Source of the DNA: Gemmatimonadota bacterium
Lineage (GTDB): Bacteria > Gemmatimonadota > Gemmatimonadetes > Gemmatimonadales > GWC2-71-9
Reading direction: 5' to 3'
Assembly (NCBI GenBank): GCA_003222115.1
Contig: QHUL01000073.1
Coordinates: 1 to 32,135 of the forward strand
DNA: 32,135 nt
The notes beneath the pieces were generated by a model. The model saw only the letters and a program-made list of their open reading frames with translations. It was not told the origin of the DNA and made no database searches. Both the position numbers and the translations under genes were made by a program. Shown here one piece after another: positions 1-8,847 of the stretch (the first letter of the stretch is position 1; each line of letters starts with the position of its first letter).

Positions 1-1506
1 CTTGCTGCGGCCGAGGCCCAGGAAGCTCTTCTTCAGGGGAATCACGCTGACCGCGGTCGTCACCATTTCGCCGCCCGCGGTGAGGCCGTACAGCTCCCAA
101 TACAGGCCGAGCGGCCGGTCGGAGGGCACGATGCCCGAGCCGCGCGCGCGCAGCGCGGCGCTCTCGAGCGTGGCGGGCAGCGAGTCGGGAGGGGGGTCGA
201 ACAGCAGCAGGTCGGACAGCGAGACCCGGCTTCCGACCGGGGCCGGCCGCCAGCCGTAGCGTGCGCGTGCCACGTGGCGGGGGTTCGCCGTCGTCACCTC
301 GAGCGAGAGGACGAGCGGTCCCCACGGGGCCGCGGCGAGGAGCACGCCGCGCGCGGGCGCGTCATCGCGGCGCGCGACGAGGGCCGGGCTCCGCTCGTCC
401 CGCGCGAGCACCAGCGCGGCGGCGAGCGACCCCCCCACGAACAGCGTGTCCGCGGCGAGATCGTAGGCCGCCACGACGAGGGCGGTGTCGCCGCGGCGGA
501 ACACGGCGGACTGGTGCGGCGGCGTGATGAAGGCGGTCGCGTAGCGCGGGGCGTAGAGCTCCCGGGGGTGCGGCGCTTGCGGTGCGAAGTCCGCTTCGCG
601 CGCGGCCGCCGGATCAAGCACGGCGCGCGCCGCAGGGAGGAAATGAAAGCCGGGAGTCGTCTCGTGACCCGCGATGATCGGGTCGACGAGCAGGCCCGTG
701 GCGCGGGGGGGCGCCTGGGTCCACCAGCGGGGCCAGCCATAGCGCAGCGTGATCTCCGTGAGATCGCCGCCCCACGACAACCCGTACGCCGTGCGCGCTT
801 CGCGCATCAGCCGCACCACCGTGAGCCGGGCGAAATGCTCGGAGCGTCGGTCGTTACCTGTCTGCGACAAGAGCGGGCGCGCGAGCCACCAGAGCCGCGC
901 CCCGAGCCGGTCCCGTTCCGCGCACGGCAACGCGCGGTAGCGCTTTCGGAGGTCGCCGTCCAGGAGCGAGGACAGATCGCTCCACTGGCAGCGCTCCTCC
1001 GCCGGCATGAGCGCGAGGGCGGCGTCGAACGCGCTGTCGGCGGCCGCGTATTCCCCCGCCGCGTGCAGCGCGAGCCCGCCCAGCGCCCAGCACCACCAGC
1101 CGGCGGTACGGCACGCTTCCGCCGCGCGCACCGCGTCCGCGGTCCGGCCGCTCTCCACGAGATAGCGCACGCGCTGTCCCGCGATCCATGCGTCGCCGGG
1201 GAGGAGCGCTGCGAGACTGTCGAGCTTGTCGAGCAGGGCGTCGCGCGCGCGGCCGGTCCGCTCCGGCTCGGGCGGTGGCTGGTCGCGGTCATCGCCGTGC
1301 CAATAGCAGAAGCGCCCAACCAGCTCGTCGCAGCGGCTCGCGGACGGGGCGGCGGGGAGGTGCCAGCGCCGGGTCAGCTCGAACTCCTCCTGCGCCCGGC
1401 GCGCGGCCCGAAGCAGGGCCTGGGAGTCGCGCGGCAGGAGGAGCGGCGTGGGGGACGTCGCCGATTGCGCGAGCAGGACGGCCACGAGGGCGGAGAGCGC
1501 GTGCAC
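1..1506 (-). CDS. GWxTD-like secreted protein, 3' end cut by the window edge
   Basis: This frame has no ATG near its start. It opens with GTG at 1506, the first start codon after an in-frame TGA four codons upstream, and stays open for 502 codons to base 1. The product begins with a short signal peptide (MHALSALVAVLLAQSA). Next comes a helical region of about 150 residues with TPR-like spacing and paired Trp/Cys residues (AGWWCWALGG). A later segment, LTEITLRYGWPRWW, resembles the core of the GWxTD domain found in secreted proteins of Gemmatimonadota and Acidobacteria. The C-terminal part is rich in beta-strand-like sequence. Codon use has the strong third-position G/C bias of its neighbours, and the rival ORFs in other frames give Arg/Pro-rich junk. 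No Shine-Dalgarno is obvious. It is divergent from the Asp-box gene. The family call is tentative and the function is unknown. Confidence 0.72.
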   Translation of the reverse strand, partial: MHALSALVAVLLAQSATSPTPLLLPRDSQALLRAARRAQEEFELTRRWHLPAAPSASRCDELVGRFCYWHGDDRDQPPPEPERTGRARDALLDKLDSLAALLPGDAWIAGQRVRYLVESGRTADAVRAAEACRTAGWWCWALGGLALHAAGEYAAADSAFDAALALMPAEERCQWSDLSSLLDGDLRKRYRALPCAERDRLGARLWWLARPLLSQTGNDRRSEHFARLTVVRLMREARTAYGLSWGGDLTEITLRYGWPRWWTQAPPRATGLLVDPIIAGHETTPGFHFLPAARAVLDPAAAREADFAPQAPHPRELYAPRYATAFITPPHQSAVFRRGDTALVVAAYDLAADTLFVGGSLAAALVLARDERSPALVARRDDAPARGVLLAAAPWGPLVLSLEVTTANPRHVARARYGWRPAPVGSRVSLSDLLLFDPPPDSLPATLESAALRARGSGIVPSDRPLGLYWELYGLTAGGEMVTTAVSVIPLKKSFLGLGRSK

Positions 1507-1604
1507 GGGAACGCTTCAAGAATGTACACCCCGGGCGGCCGGGCTTGCGTCCCGTGCCGCGGGGATGCTTTTTCTCCGTCCCCCCCTTTCTGGAGGCTAG
1601 TCCC

Positions 1605-4600
1605 GTGTCCCCTCGTCCGTTGCCGCTCGGCGTCGCGCTCCTCTGTCTCCTGCTTGGCGGCGCGCCGCGCAACGCGACCGCCCAGGCCGCCCCCTACGAC
1701 TCGACCGTGTTCGCCGGCCTCAAGTGGCGGGAGATCGGGATCTTTCGGGGCGGGCGCTCGGTCGCGGTGGCCGGCTCGGCCTCCCGCCCCAACGAATTCT
1801 GGATGGGGACCACGGGCGGCGGCGTCTTCAAGACGACGGATGGCGGCGACACCTGGCTGCCGGTGACGGACAAGTACTTCGGCGGCACGATCGGGGCGTT
1901 CGGCGTGAGCGAGTCGAATCCCGACATCGTCTACGTCGGCACCGGCGAGTATCCGATCCGCGGCAACGTCTCGCACGGCGACGGCGTGTTCAAGACCACG
2001 GACGCCGGCAAGACCTGGACCTTCGTCGGGCTCGCCGAGACGCAGCAGATCTCGCGTGTGCGCGTGCACCCTGCCAATCCGGACATCGCATGGGTGGGCG
2101 CCCAGGGACATGCCTTCGGGCCGAACGCCGAGCGCGGCGTGTACAAGACGACCGACGGCGGCAAGACGTGGAACAAGGTGCTGTTCCGCAACGACTCGAC
2201 GGGGATCTCGGACCTCGTCCTCGACCCGTCCAATCCCGACGTGCTGTACGCGGCCTTCTGGCAGGCGCAGCGCAAGCCGTGGCAGCTGCTGTCGGGCGGA
2301 CCGGGGGGCGGGATCTTCAAGTCCACGGACGGGGGGGAGCACTGGACCGAGCTGACGCACAATCCGGGGCTGCCGCCGGGCCTGCTCGGCAACATCGGGC
2401 TCGCCATCTCACCCGCGAAGCCGACGCGGGTATGGGCGCTGATCGAGGCGGACGCGGGCGGTGTGTACCGCTCGGAGGACGGCGGCGCGACGTGGCGCTA
2501 CATCAACAACGAGCGGAAGCTGCGGCAGCGGCCGTGGTATTACTCGCGCATCTTCGCCGACTCCAAGGACACGAACACCGTGTACGCGCTCAACGTCCTC
2601 CTGTACAAGTCGTCCGACGGAGGCGCGACGTTCAAGCACGTGCCCGAACTCCACGGGGACAACCACGACATGTGGATCGCGCCGAACGACCCGCAGCGCA
2701 TGATCGAAGGGAACGACGGCGGCGCGAGCGTATCGTACAACGGCGGCAAGACCTGGACCGACCAGGACTTCGCGACCGCACAGTTCTACCACGTGACCAC
2801 CACCAACCATTTCCCGTATCGGGTGTGCGGCGCCCAGCAGGACAACTCGGGCGTGTGCGGGCCCAGCCGCTACGCGGGTGGCATCGACCGCGCACAGTGG
2901 TACGACGTCGCCGGGGAGTCGGGTCACATCCAGGCGCGCCCCGACAACCCCGACGTCACGTTCGGCGGAGACAACTCGGGGTTCCTCATACGGGTGGACC
3001 ACAGGACGGAGCTGGCCCGTCAGATCGACCCGTGGCCCGACAGCCCGGACGGCCTTCCCGCGGGGGCGGGGAAGTACCGCTTCCAGTGGACCGCGCCGCT
3101 CCTCATCTCGCCGCACGATCCGCGGGTGCTCTACATCGGCGGGAACGTGCTGTTCAAGTCGCTGAACGAGGGCCAGAGCTGGACGGCGGTCTCGCCCGAC
3201 CTCAGCCGGCACGACCCCGCGACCATCGGCGTCTCGGGCGGCCCGATCACCTCGGACCAGACGACGGCGGAGTACTACGCCACGATCTTCGCGCTGGCCG
3301 AATCGCCGCGCGTGAAGGGGCTCATCTGGACCGGGTCGGACGACGGGCTGGTGCACCTCACGCGCGACGGCGGCAAGACGTGGAAAGACGTCACGCCGGC
3401 CGATGTCGCCCCGTTCACCCGCATCTCGATCATCGAGCCGTCCCATTTCGCGCCGGGCACCGCGTACATGGCCGTGAATCGCTACCAGCTCGAGGACATG
3501 GCGCCCTACATCTACAGGACGACCGATTACGGGCGCACCTGGCGGAAGATCGTGAACGGGATACCCGCGACGGAGTTCGTGCGCGTGGTGCGCGAAGACC
3601 CGGTGCGGCGGGGGCTCCTGTTCGCCGGAACGGAGCGCGGCGTGTGGGTGTCGTTCGACGACGGCGCGAGCTGGCAGTCCCTGCGGCGCAACCTGCCCCT
3701 CGTGCCGATCCACGACCTCGTGATCAAGGAGGGCGACCTCGTGGCGGCGACCCACGGGCGCTCGTTCTGGATCCTGGACGACATCTCGCCGCTGCGACAG
3801 CTGTCGCGCGCGACTCCGAAAGCGGCGGCGTACCTGTTCAAGCCGCGCGACGCGTACCGGGTGGACTGGGGCGGTGGCTTCTTCGGCGGCGGCACCGACG
3901 CGCACCCGGTCGGGAAGAACCCGCCCAGCGGGGCGATGATCTACTACTGGCTCAAGGACAAGGATCGCGACGTGAAGCTGGACATCCTCGACGCGGCGGG
4001 CCGCGTCATCCAGACCTTCACGAGCAAGCAGGACTCGATCACCGCCGCCGACAGCCTGCGGGCCGACGGCGTGAAGCGCGCGCGCACCGACAGCCTCAAG
4101 CAGGCGGGCGTCACGGACAGCGTGAAGATCGACAGCATCGTCTCCGACACGCTCAAGGACCGGGACAAGCCGTGGCCGCGCCGGCCGCCGCCGCTGCCGC
4201 GCGCGCTGAACAAGGCCGGCCTGAACCTGTTCACGTGGAACGCACGCTATCCGGACGCGGCGGCGTTCTGGGGGATGGTCGGCGTCCAGACCGACGGGCC
4301 GATGGCGCTGCCCGGGACCTACCGCGCGCGCTTGCGTGTCGGCGGTCACGTCTATACGGCGAGCTTCGCCCTCAGGGTGGATCCCCGGGCGAAAGTGACA
4401 CCCGCCGATCTGCGGGACCAGTTCACGTTCCTGAAACGGCTCCGCGACACGGTCAACGCGGCGACGACGGCGATCGCCACGATCCGGAACGTGCGGCAGC
4501 GGCTCGAGGACGAGCTCGCCGGCGCATCCGACACGGCGCGCCTGAGCCCGTCCGCCCGCGCTCTGGGCCAGCGGCTGAGCGCGATCGAGGAAGAGCTCTA

Positions 4601-4889
4601 CCAGGTGCGCAACCGCTCGTTCCAGGACCCGCTCAACTTCCCCCCCAAGCTCGTCGAGCGGATCAGCGGTCTGATCGGCCTGGCGGGGGGTGCAGACGCC
4701 CGACCCACCGCGCAGACCTACGCCGTATTCCAGATGTTCGCCGCGGACCTCCAGAAGCAGCTGCTAGCCTTGCGCGAGGTGCTCGGTCGCGACCTGCCGT
4801 CGCTCAACAGAGGCCTGCGCTCGGCGAGCGTGGCGGCGATCGTGCCGCGAGCGGCCGAGCTGCGGCCGCCCGCGCCGGAGCGTCCGTAA
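1605..4889 (+). CDS. Secreted Asp-box (BNR/VPS10-sortilin-like) beta-propeller protein
   Basis: The protein has 1094 residues and starts at GTG 1605, with GGAGG at 1592-1596 eight bases upstream. This start gives a signal peptide (LPLGVALLCLLLGGAPRNATAQA). The body carries about eleven Asp-box motifs of the type S/T-x-D-x-G-x-T-W (for example KTTDGGDTW, KSTDGGEHW, RSEDGGATW, LTRDGGKTW, RTTDYGRTW, VSFDDGASW). These mark the turns of large beta-propellers, as in sortilin and exo-sialidases. Residues about 809-858 form a hydrophilic stretch rich in Asp-Ser pairs that looks like a linker. The C-terminal 200 residues are helical and lack Asp boxes. Such proteins are often annotated as glycosyl hydrolases, but I see no catalytic motif, so binding or peptide handling is equally possible. 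It ends one base before the DUF885 peptidase start, and the two are probably co-transcribed. Confidence 0.9.
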   Translation: MSPRPLPLGVALLCLLLGGAPRNATAQAAPYDSTVFAGLKWREIGIFRGGRSVAVAGSASRPNEFWMGTTGGGVFKTTDGGDTWLPVTDKYFGGTIGAFGVSESNPDIVYVGTGEYPIRGNVSHGDGVFKTTDAGKTWTFVGLAETQQISRVRVHPANPDIAWVGAQGHAFGPNAERGVYKTTDGGKTWNKVLFRNDSTGISDLVLDPSNPDVLYAAFWQAQRKPWQLLSGGPGGGIFKSTDGGEHWTELTHNPGLPPGLLGNIGLAISPAKPTRVWALIEADAGGVYRSEDGGATWRYINNERKLRQRPWYYSRIFADSKDTNTVYALNVLLYKSSDGGATFKHVPELHGDNHDMWIAPNDPQRMIEGNDGGASVSYNGGKTWTDQDFATAQFYHVTTTNHFPYRVCGAQQDNSGVCGPSRYAGGIDRAQWYDVAGESGHIQARPDNPDVTFGGDNSGFLIRVDHRTELARQIDPWPDSPDGLPAGAGKYRFQWTAPLLISPHDPRVLYIGGNVLFKSLNEGQSWTAVSPDLSRHDPATIGVSGGPITSDQTTAEYYATIFALAESPRVKGLIWTGSDDGLVHLTRDGGKTWKDVTPADVAPFTRISIIEPSHFAPGTAYMAVNRYQLEDMAPYIYRTTDYGRTWRKIVNGIPATEFVRVVREDPVRRGLLFAGTERGVWVSFDDGASWQSLRRNLPLVPIHDLVIKEGDLVAATHGRSFWILDDISPLRQLSRATPKAAAYLFKPRDAYRVDWGGGFFGGGTDAHPVGKNPPSGAMIYYWLKDKDRDVKLDILDAAGRVIQTFTSKQDSITAADSLRADGVKRARTDSLKQAGVTDSVKIDSIVSDTLKDRDKPWPRRPPPLPRALNKAGLNLFTWNARYPDAAAFWGMVGVQTDGPMALPGTYRARLRVGGHVYTASFALRVDPRAKVTPADLRDQFTFLKRLRDTVNAATTAIATIRNVRQRLEDELAGASDTARLSPSARALGQRLSAIEEELYQVRNRSFQDPLNFPPKLVERISGLIGLAGGADARPTAQTYAVFQMFAADLQKQLLALREVLGRDLPSLNRGLRSASVAAIVPRAAELRPPAPERP

Positions 4890-4890
4890 G

Positions 4891-6735
4891 GTGCCCCGGG
4901 CGAGGCGCCTGGCCCCCGCCGCGGTCGCGGCGGCGGCGCTGCTGCTCGGTGGGGGCGTCGCCGCGCCGCGCGCCGCCGCCCAGCGGCCCGCCCCCGCGCG
5001 CTCGTTCCACGAGCGTTACGCGGAGCTGGTCGCAAACGGGCGGCGCCTGAGCGACAGCGCCCGCCTGCACGAGCTGTTCCGGGTGAACTGGGAGTACCGG
5101 ATGACGGAGTTTCCCGAGTTCGCCACCTACGTCGGCTACCCCGGCCAGAACGACCGCTGGACCGATAACTCGCTCGCGGCGATCGAGCGGCGCAAGCGGG
5201 AGCTCGACGAGCCGCTCGCGGTGGTCAAGGCGATCCGGCGCGAGCGGCTCTCGGCACCGGACCGGCTCAACTACGACTTGTTCCGCCGCCGGCTCGAGCG
5301 GGAGATCGAGGGGAACCGCTTCAAGGACGAGGACTTCGCGATCACCCAGCGGGACGGCGTCCAGCAGGACGTGGCCCAGTTCGTGGTCCTGATGCCTGCC
5401 GCGAGCGTTCCGGACTACGAGAACATCCTGGCGCGCCTGAACGGCGTCCCCGCGCTCGTTGACCAGACGATCGTGCTGCTCGGGAAGGGGCTGGACGAGG
5501 GGATCACGCCGCCCCGGGTGACGCTGCGCGACGTGGCCGACCAGATCCGTGCGCTCACCCCCGACGATCCCTTCGCGAGCCCGCTGCTGCGGCCGTTCAC
5601 GGAGTTTCCTCAGGCCATCCCGGCGAGCGAGCGGGAGCGGCTCAGGCGGGCGGCGGCGGAGGCGTACTCGCAGCGTCTGGCGCCGGCCTACCGCAAGCTG
5701 TACGACTACTTCGTCGGCACCTACCTCCCGAAGACGCGCGAGTCCATCGGGATGAGCGCGCTGCCGGACGGCGCGGCCTGGTACGCCTATCGAGTCCGCC
5801 AGTTCACCACCACGTCGCTCACACCCGAGCAGATCCACGAGCTCGGCCTGCGCGAAGTGAAGCGCATCCGGGCGCAGATGGACAGCGTCATCGCGAGCAC
5901 CGGGTTCAAGGGCAGCTTCGCCGACTTCGCGCGCTTCCTGCGCACCGACCCGCAGTTCTTTTACGACGACTCGGCCGGCCTCGTCCGCGGCTACCGCGAC
6001 ATCGCGAAGCGGATCGATCCGGGCCTGGTCAAGCTGTTCGGCCGGCTGCCGCGCCTGCCGTACGGCGTCACGACGATTCCGTCCTACATGGCGAAATCGC
6101 AGACCACGGCCTACTACCAGGGCGGCTCGCTCCGGGCAGGGCGGCCGGGCTACTTCTTCGTCAACACCTTCGACCTGAAGGCGCGGCCCAAGTGGGAGAT
6201 GGAAGCGCTCTCCCTGCACGAGTCAGTGCCGGGCCATCATCTGCAGATCGCCCTGGCGCAGGAGCTGGAAGGCCTGCCCGACTTCCGCCGCTACGACTCC
6301 TATACCGCCTTCGTCGAGGGCTGGGGGCTCTACGCCGAAGGGCTCGGCCCCGAGCTCGGGATGTACCAGGACCCCTACGCGAAGTTCGGACAGCTCACCT
6401 ACGAGATGTGGCGCGCCGTCCGGCTCGTGCTCGACACGGGGATCCACACGATGGGGTGGACGCGCCAGCAGGCGATCGACTTCTTCAAGGACAACGCCCC
6501 CAAGACGGAGCAGGACATCACGGTCGAGGTGGACCGCTACATCGTGTGGCCAGGCCAGGCGCTGGCGTACAAGATCGGCCAGCTGAAGATCAAGCAGCTG
6601 CGCGACGACGCGGCGGCCCGCCTCGGGCCGAAGTTCGACATCCGCGCCTTCCACGACGAGGTCCTGACGAACGGCGCGCTGCCACTCGACGTGCTCGAGG
6701 CGCACATGCGGGACTGGATCGCGGCGCGCCAGTAG
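4891..6735 (+). CDS. DUF885 family secreted zinc metallopeptidase
   Basis: The protein has 614 residues. Translation starts at GTG 4891, one base after the previous stop, with GGAG at 4877-4880. An N-terminal signal peptide (Ala-rich, ending near AAPRAAAQ) indicates export. The family signature is clear: LHESVPGHHLQ at residues about 442-452 supplies the HE...HH zinc site, and AFVEGWGLYAE around residue 476 supplies the downstream Glu. The family is described as zinc-dependent and related to M3-like peptidases; the substrate is unknown. Length and full-length similarity match the usual 580-620 residues. It follows the Asp-box protein with no room for a separate promoter, so a role in peptide breakdown outside the cytoplasm is reasonable for the pair. 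Its TAG stop lies inside a perfect palindrome shared with the convergent ParB-like gene. Confidence 0.9.
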   Translation: MPRARRLAPAAVAAAALLLGGGVAAPRAAAQRPAPARSFHERYAELVANGRRLSDSARLHELFRVNWEYRMTEFPEFATYVGYPGQNDRWTDNSLAAIERRKRELDEPLAVVKAIRRERLSAPDRLNYDLFRRRLEREIEGNRFKDEDFAITQRDGVQQDVAQFVVLMPAASVPDYENILARLNGVPALVDQTIVLLGKGLDEGITPPRVTLRDVADQIRALTPDDPFASPLLRPFTEFPQAIPASERERLRRAAAEAYSQRLAPAYRKLYDYFVGTYLPKTRESIGMSALPDGAAWYAYRVRQFTTTSLTPEQIHELGLREVKRIRAQMDSVIASTGFKGSFADFARFLRTDPQFFYDDSAGLVRGYRDIAKRIDPGLVKLFGRLPRLPYGVTTIPSYMAKSQTTAYYQGGSLRAGRPGYFFVNTFDLKARPKWEMEALSLHESVPGHHLQIALAQELEGLPDFRRYDSYTAFVEGWGLYAEGLGPELGMYQDPYAKFGQLTYEMWRAVRLVLDTGIHTMGWTRQQAIDFFKDNAPKTEQDITVEVDRYIVWPGQALAYKIGQLKIKQLRDDAAARLGPKFDIRAFHDEVLTNGALPLDVLEAHMRDWIAARQ

Positions 6736-6760
6736 GGGCGCAGCATGCTGCGCCCCTACT
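6731..6760. terminator. 30-base perfect palindrome between convergent genes; bidirectional terminator or REP-like element
   Basis: Bases 6731-6745 are the exact reverse complement of 6746-6760, and the centre reads GCAGCATGCTGC. Both flanking genes end inside it: TAG 6733-6735 on plus and TAG at 6758-6756 on minus. The stem is strong and GC-rich but no T-run follows on either side. It may therefore act by the hairpin alone, or be a repeated palindromic element that has become the shared gene end. Confidence 0.65.
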
Positions 6761-7712
6761 CCTCCGGCGGCCCGCCCGCGGTCGCCAGCTGGTCAGCCTT
6801 GACCTTCCCCGGGTCGAACTTCTGCGCCGCGGCGAGCATCTTGTCGATCGTCTCGTCGTACTCCGCCTTGGCGCCGCGCTTGAAGCGCAGCGGGTTGATG
6901 CGCGCCACCACAAACGCCTTGAGATAGGGGCTCTGGAAGCCCCGCGCTTTCAGCGACGCCACTGCCTGACTCACGGCGGCGTCGAGGGCGAGGAGCTTCC
7001 GGGCGCGCTCGTTTCGGGTCTCGAGCGCTCGGGACAGCTTGGTGGGGAGGAAGCTCTCGATCCGCTTCAGCACGGGATTGTAGACCCCCCCCGCGAAGCG
7101 GCCGTTCTCCTGGTAGCACAGGCCCAACGTGAGCAGGGCCGGCTCCTCGAATTCCGTCGCGAACTCCTTTTCGGGTCGGTCGTCGAGCGAGGCGAGACCC
7201 TGTGCGAGGCGGATGACCTCGAGCGCTTTCTCGCGCAGGTTGTGTGCCTTCTCGGTGTTGAGCGCGAGGATGCGGTGCGCCACGGACGGCTCCGGCACGA
7301 CGAGGGCCACGATCGAGCGCGCGCCGAGCTGCCGCAGCGCACCCAGCCGGTGGTAGCCGTTCGGCGTCCAGTACTTGCCGTCCGCGGCGCGTACGGCGAT
7401 CACGGGGTCGAGGAAGCGGTCCAGCTTGTCGATCGCAGCGGCGAGGCGGGCGACGTGCGCCTCGGACAGATCGCGCTGGTAGGGGGTGGGCTCGACCCGG
7501 TCGAGCGGCAGCGCGGCGAGGATCTGCCAGTTCCCGCCCAGCGGGTCGCGGTACGCGCCCAGCACCGTGCCGCCGTCCGCGGCGATCGTTTCGCGGAGGT
7601 GCTCCACCGCCGCCGGAGCAGATCCGGCGGCCACCTGCTTGGCCGTGAGGCCGCGCGATTCCGGTTCCGCGGTCTTCTTCTTCTTGCCACGACGCTGCGA
7701 CTTCTCGGCCAT
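6756..7712 (-). CDS. ParB N-terminal-like (ParB/Srx fold) domain protein
   Basis: The protein has 318 residues, taken from ATG 7712 (MAEKSQRRGKKKK). The ORF continues further upstream without sense, and the basic Lys-rich start is typical of this family. Residues about 70-140 match the ParB N-terminal fold: PTPYQRDLSEAHVARLAAAI, then FLDPVIAVR, then NGYHRLGAL with the Gly-x-x-Arg loop that in ParB binds CTP. The rest is helical (LNTEKAHNLREKALEVIRLA, EFEEPALLTLGLCYQENGRF) and shows no helix-turn-helix that I can identify. This is not the chromosomal ParB of a parAB operon: no parA is adjacent and the layout differs. I recall similar solo proteins in Gemmatimonadota and Deltaproteobacteria, with unknown function. 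An extended -10 (TGGTAAGTT) lies upstream but no good -35 is visible. Confidence 0.8.
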   Translation of the reverse strand: MAEKSQRRGKKKKTAEPESRGLTAKQVAAGSAPAAVEHLRETIAADGGTVLGAYRDPLGGNWQILAALPLDRVEPTPYQRDLSEAHVARLAAAIDKLDRFLDPVIAVRAADGKYWTPNGYHRLGALRQLGARSIVALVVPEPSVAHRILALNTEKAHNLREKALEVIRLAQGLASLDDRPEKEFATEFEEPALLTLGLCYQENGRFAGGVYNPVLKRIESFLPTKLSRALETRNERARKLLALDAAVSQAVASLKARGFQSPYLKAFVVARINPLRFKRGAKAEYDETIDKMLAAAQKFDPGKVKADQLATAGGPPEE

Positions 7713-7770
7713 TGGGATCGACCCGAGGAACGTCGCCTCAAACTTACCACGTCTCTTGGGCGCCGCTTCG

Positions 7771-7799
7771 TTGACGTCGCGGGTGGCGGGGTCTAGCTT
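7771..7799 (+). promoter_or_regulatory. Sigma-70-type promoter of the cytochrome oxidase operon
   Basis: TTGACG at 7771-7776 and TAGCTT at 7794-7799 are 17 bases apart, close to the consensus TTGACA/TATAAT. Transcription would start near 7806 and leave a leader of about 40 bases before ctaC at 7846. It sits in the 133-base divergent gap with the ParB-like gene. Confidence 0.55.
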
Positions 7800-7845
7800 C
7801 CTGTGCTTTTCCGTTTCGTGACCGACACCGGGGACACTCGACGCC

Positions 7846-8847
7846 GTGCCGCGATTCAGACCCTGGCTCTCCCCGCTGCTCCCGCTCGCCCTGGCCGTCG
7901 TGGCGTGCGGCGGCCCCTTTCCCCAAAGCACGCTGCGCCCCCGTTCCGATTTCGCAGGGGCAGTCGATCAGCTCTTCACGAGCATCTTCTGGTGGGCGAT
8001 CATCGTGTTCGTCGTGGTGGAGGGCCTGCTGTGCTACGCCGTCATCCGATACCGGCACCGGGAGGGGCGTCCGGCGCCGCGGCCCGTCCACGGCCACACG
8101 GCGCTCGAGATCGCCTGGACGCTCGCTCCGGCGGTCATCCTGGTGTTCATCGCCGTACCCACGATGCGCACGATTTTCGCCACGGCCGGGGAGGCGCCGC
8201 CGACCGCCCTCAAGGTAGAGGTGATCGGACACCAATGGTGGTGGGAGTACCGCTACCCCGACCTGCGTATCGTGACGGCGAACGAGCTGTCCTTGCCGGT
8301 GGGCCGGCCGGTGCAGGTCTCGATCACCTCCGCCGACGTGATCCACAGCTTTTGGGCGCCCGCCCTGGGGGGCAAGCGCGACGCGACCCCGGGGTACGTG
8401 ACGCGCATTGCGTTCCGCCCCGACTCGGTGGGCGTCTACTCGGGCCAGTGCGCCGAGTTCTGCGGGGCGTCCCACGCGAACATGCGGCTCCGGGTGCTGG
8501 TGCTGCGCGACTCGGCGTTCCAGGCGTGGGTCCGCCGCCAGCAGGCGCCGGCGGCCGCGCCGCCGCGAGGCAGCCTCGAGGCGCGGGGGCGTGACGTGTT
8601 CGCGAAGAGCGCCTGCATCGGCTGCCACACGATCGACGGCGTGTCGAAGGGGATCATCGGGCCGACCCTGAGCCACGTGGGCGGCCGTGCGACGATCGCG
8701 GCCGGGCTGTTCCCCAACGACTCGCCGCACCTGGCGCGGTGGATCGCGAACGCGCCCTCGCTGAAGCCGGGAGCGCTGATGATGCAGATGCCGGTCGCGG
8801 GGGCGGATCTCACGGCCGTGATCGCCTACCTGCAGAGCCTCAAATGA
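7846..8847 (+). CDS. ctaC: Cytochrome c oxidase subunit II with fused cytochrome c (caa3 type)
   Basis: The 333-residue lipoprotein receives electrons at the CuA centre and passes them to subunit I. GTG 7846 is the start; the signal peptide ends at a lipobox with Cys21 (LALAVVAC). Two membrane helices follow at about 45-68 and 90-112. The CuA domain keeps His167 and the C-x3-C-x3-H-x2-M motif (C202, C206, H210, M213; CAEFCGASHANM), and the WWWEYRYP aromatic patch is present. Residues about 243-333 form a class I cytochrome c domain with CIGCH (257-261) and a Met-rich axial-ligand region (LMMQMP). This fused heme c defines the caa3 subtype, which can oxidise cytochrome c or take electrons without a soluble carrier. 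It overlaps ctaD by four bases (ATGA), indicating translational coupling. Confidence 0.96.
   Translation: MPRFRPWLSPLLPLALAVVACGGPFPQSTLRPRSDFAGAVDQLFTSIFWWAIIVFVVVEGLLCYAVIRYRHREGRPAPRPVHGHTALEIAWTLAPAVILVFIAVPTMRTIFATAGEAPPTALKVEVIGHQWWWEYRYPDLRIVTANELSLPVGRPVQVSITSADVIHSFWAPALGGKRDATPGYVTRIAFRPDSVGVYSGQCAEFCGASHANMRLRVLVLRDSAFQAWVRRQQAPAAAPPRGSLEARGRDVFAKSACIGCHTIDGVSKGIIGPTLSHVGGRATIAAGLFPNDSPHLARWIANAPSLKPGALMMQMPVAGADLTAVIAYLQSLK

Noticed and set aside
1580-1586. C7 run before the Asp-box gene as a phase-variation switch
   Set aside because: It is short, lies upstream of the ribosome site and does not touch the reading frame. Nothing else suggests switching.
2409-4349. 646-codon open frame antisense to the Asp-box gene
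   Set aside because: It is a GC-rich shadow: Arg/Val/His-rich with no domain, while the opposite strand encodes eleven Asp boxes.
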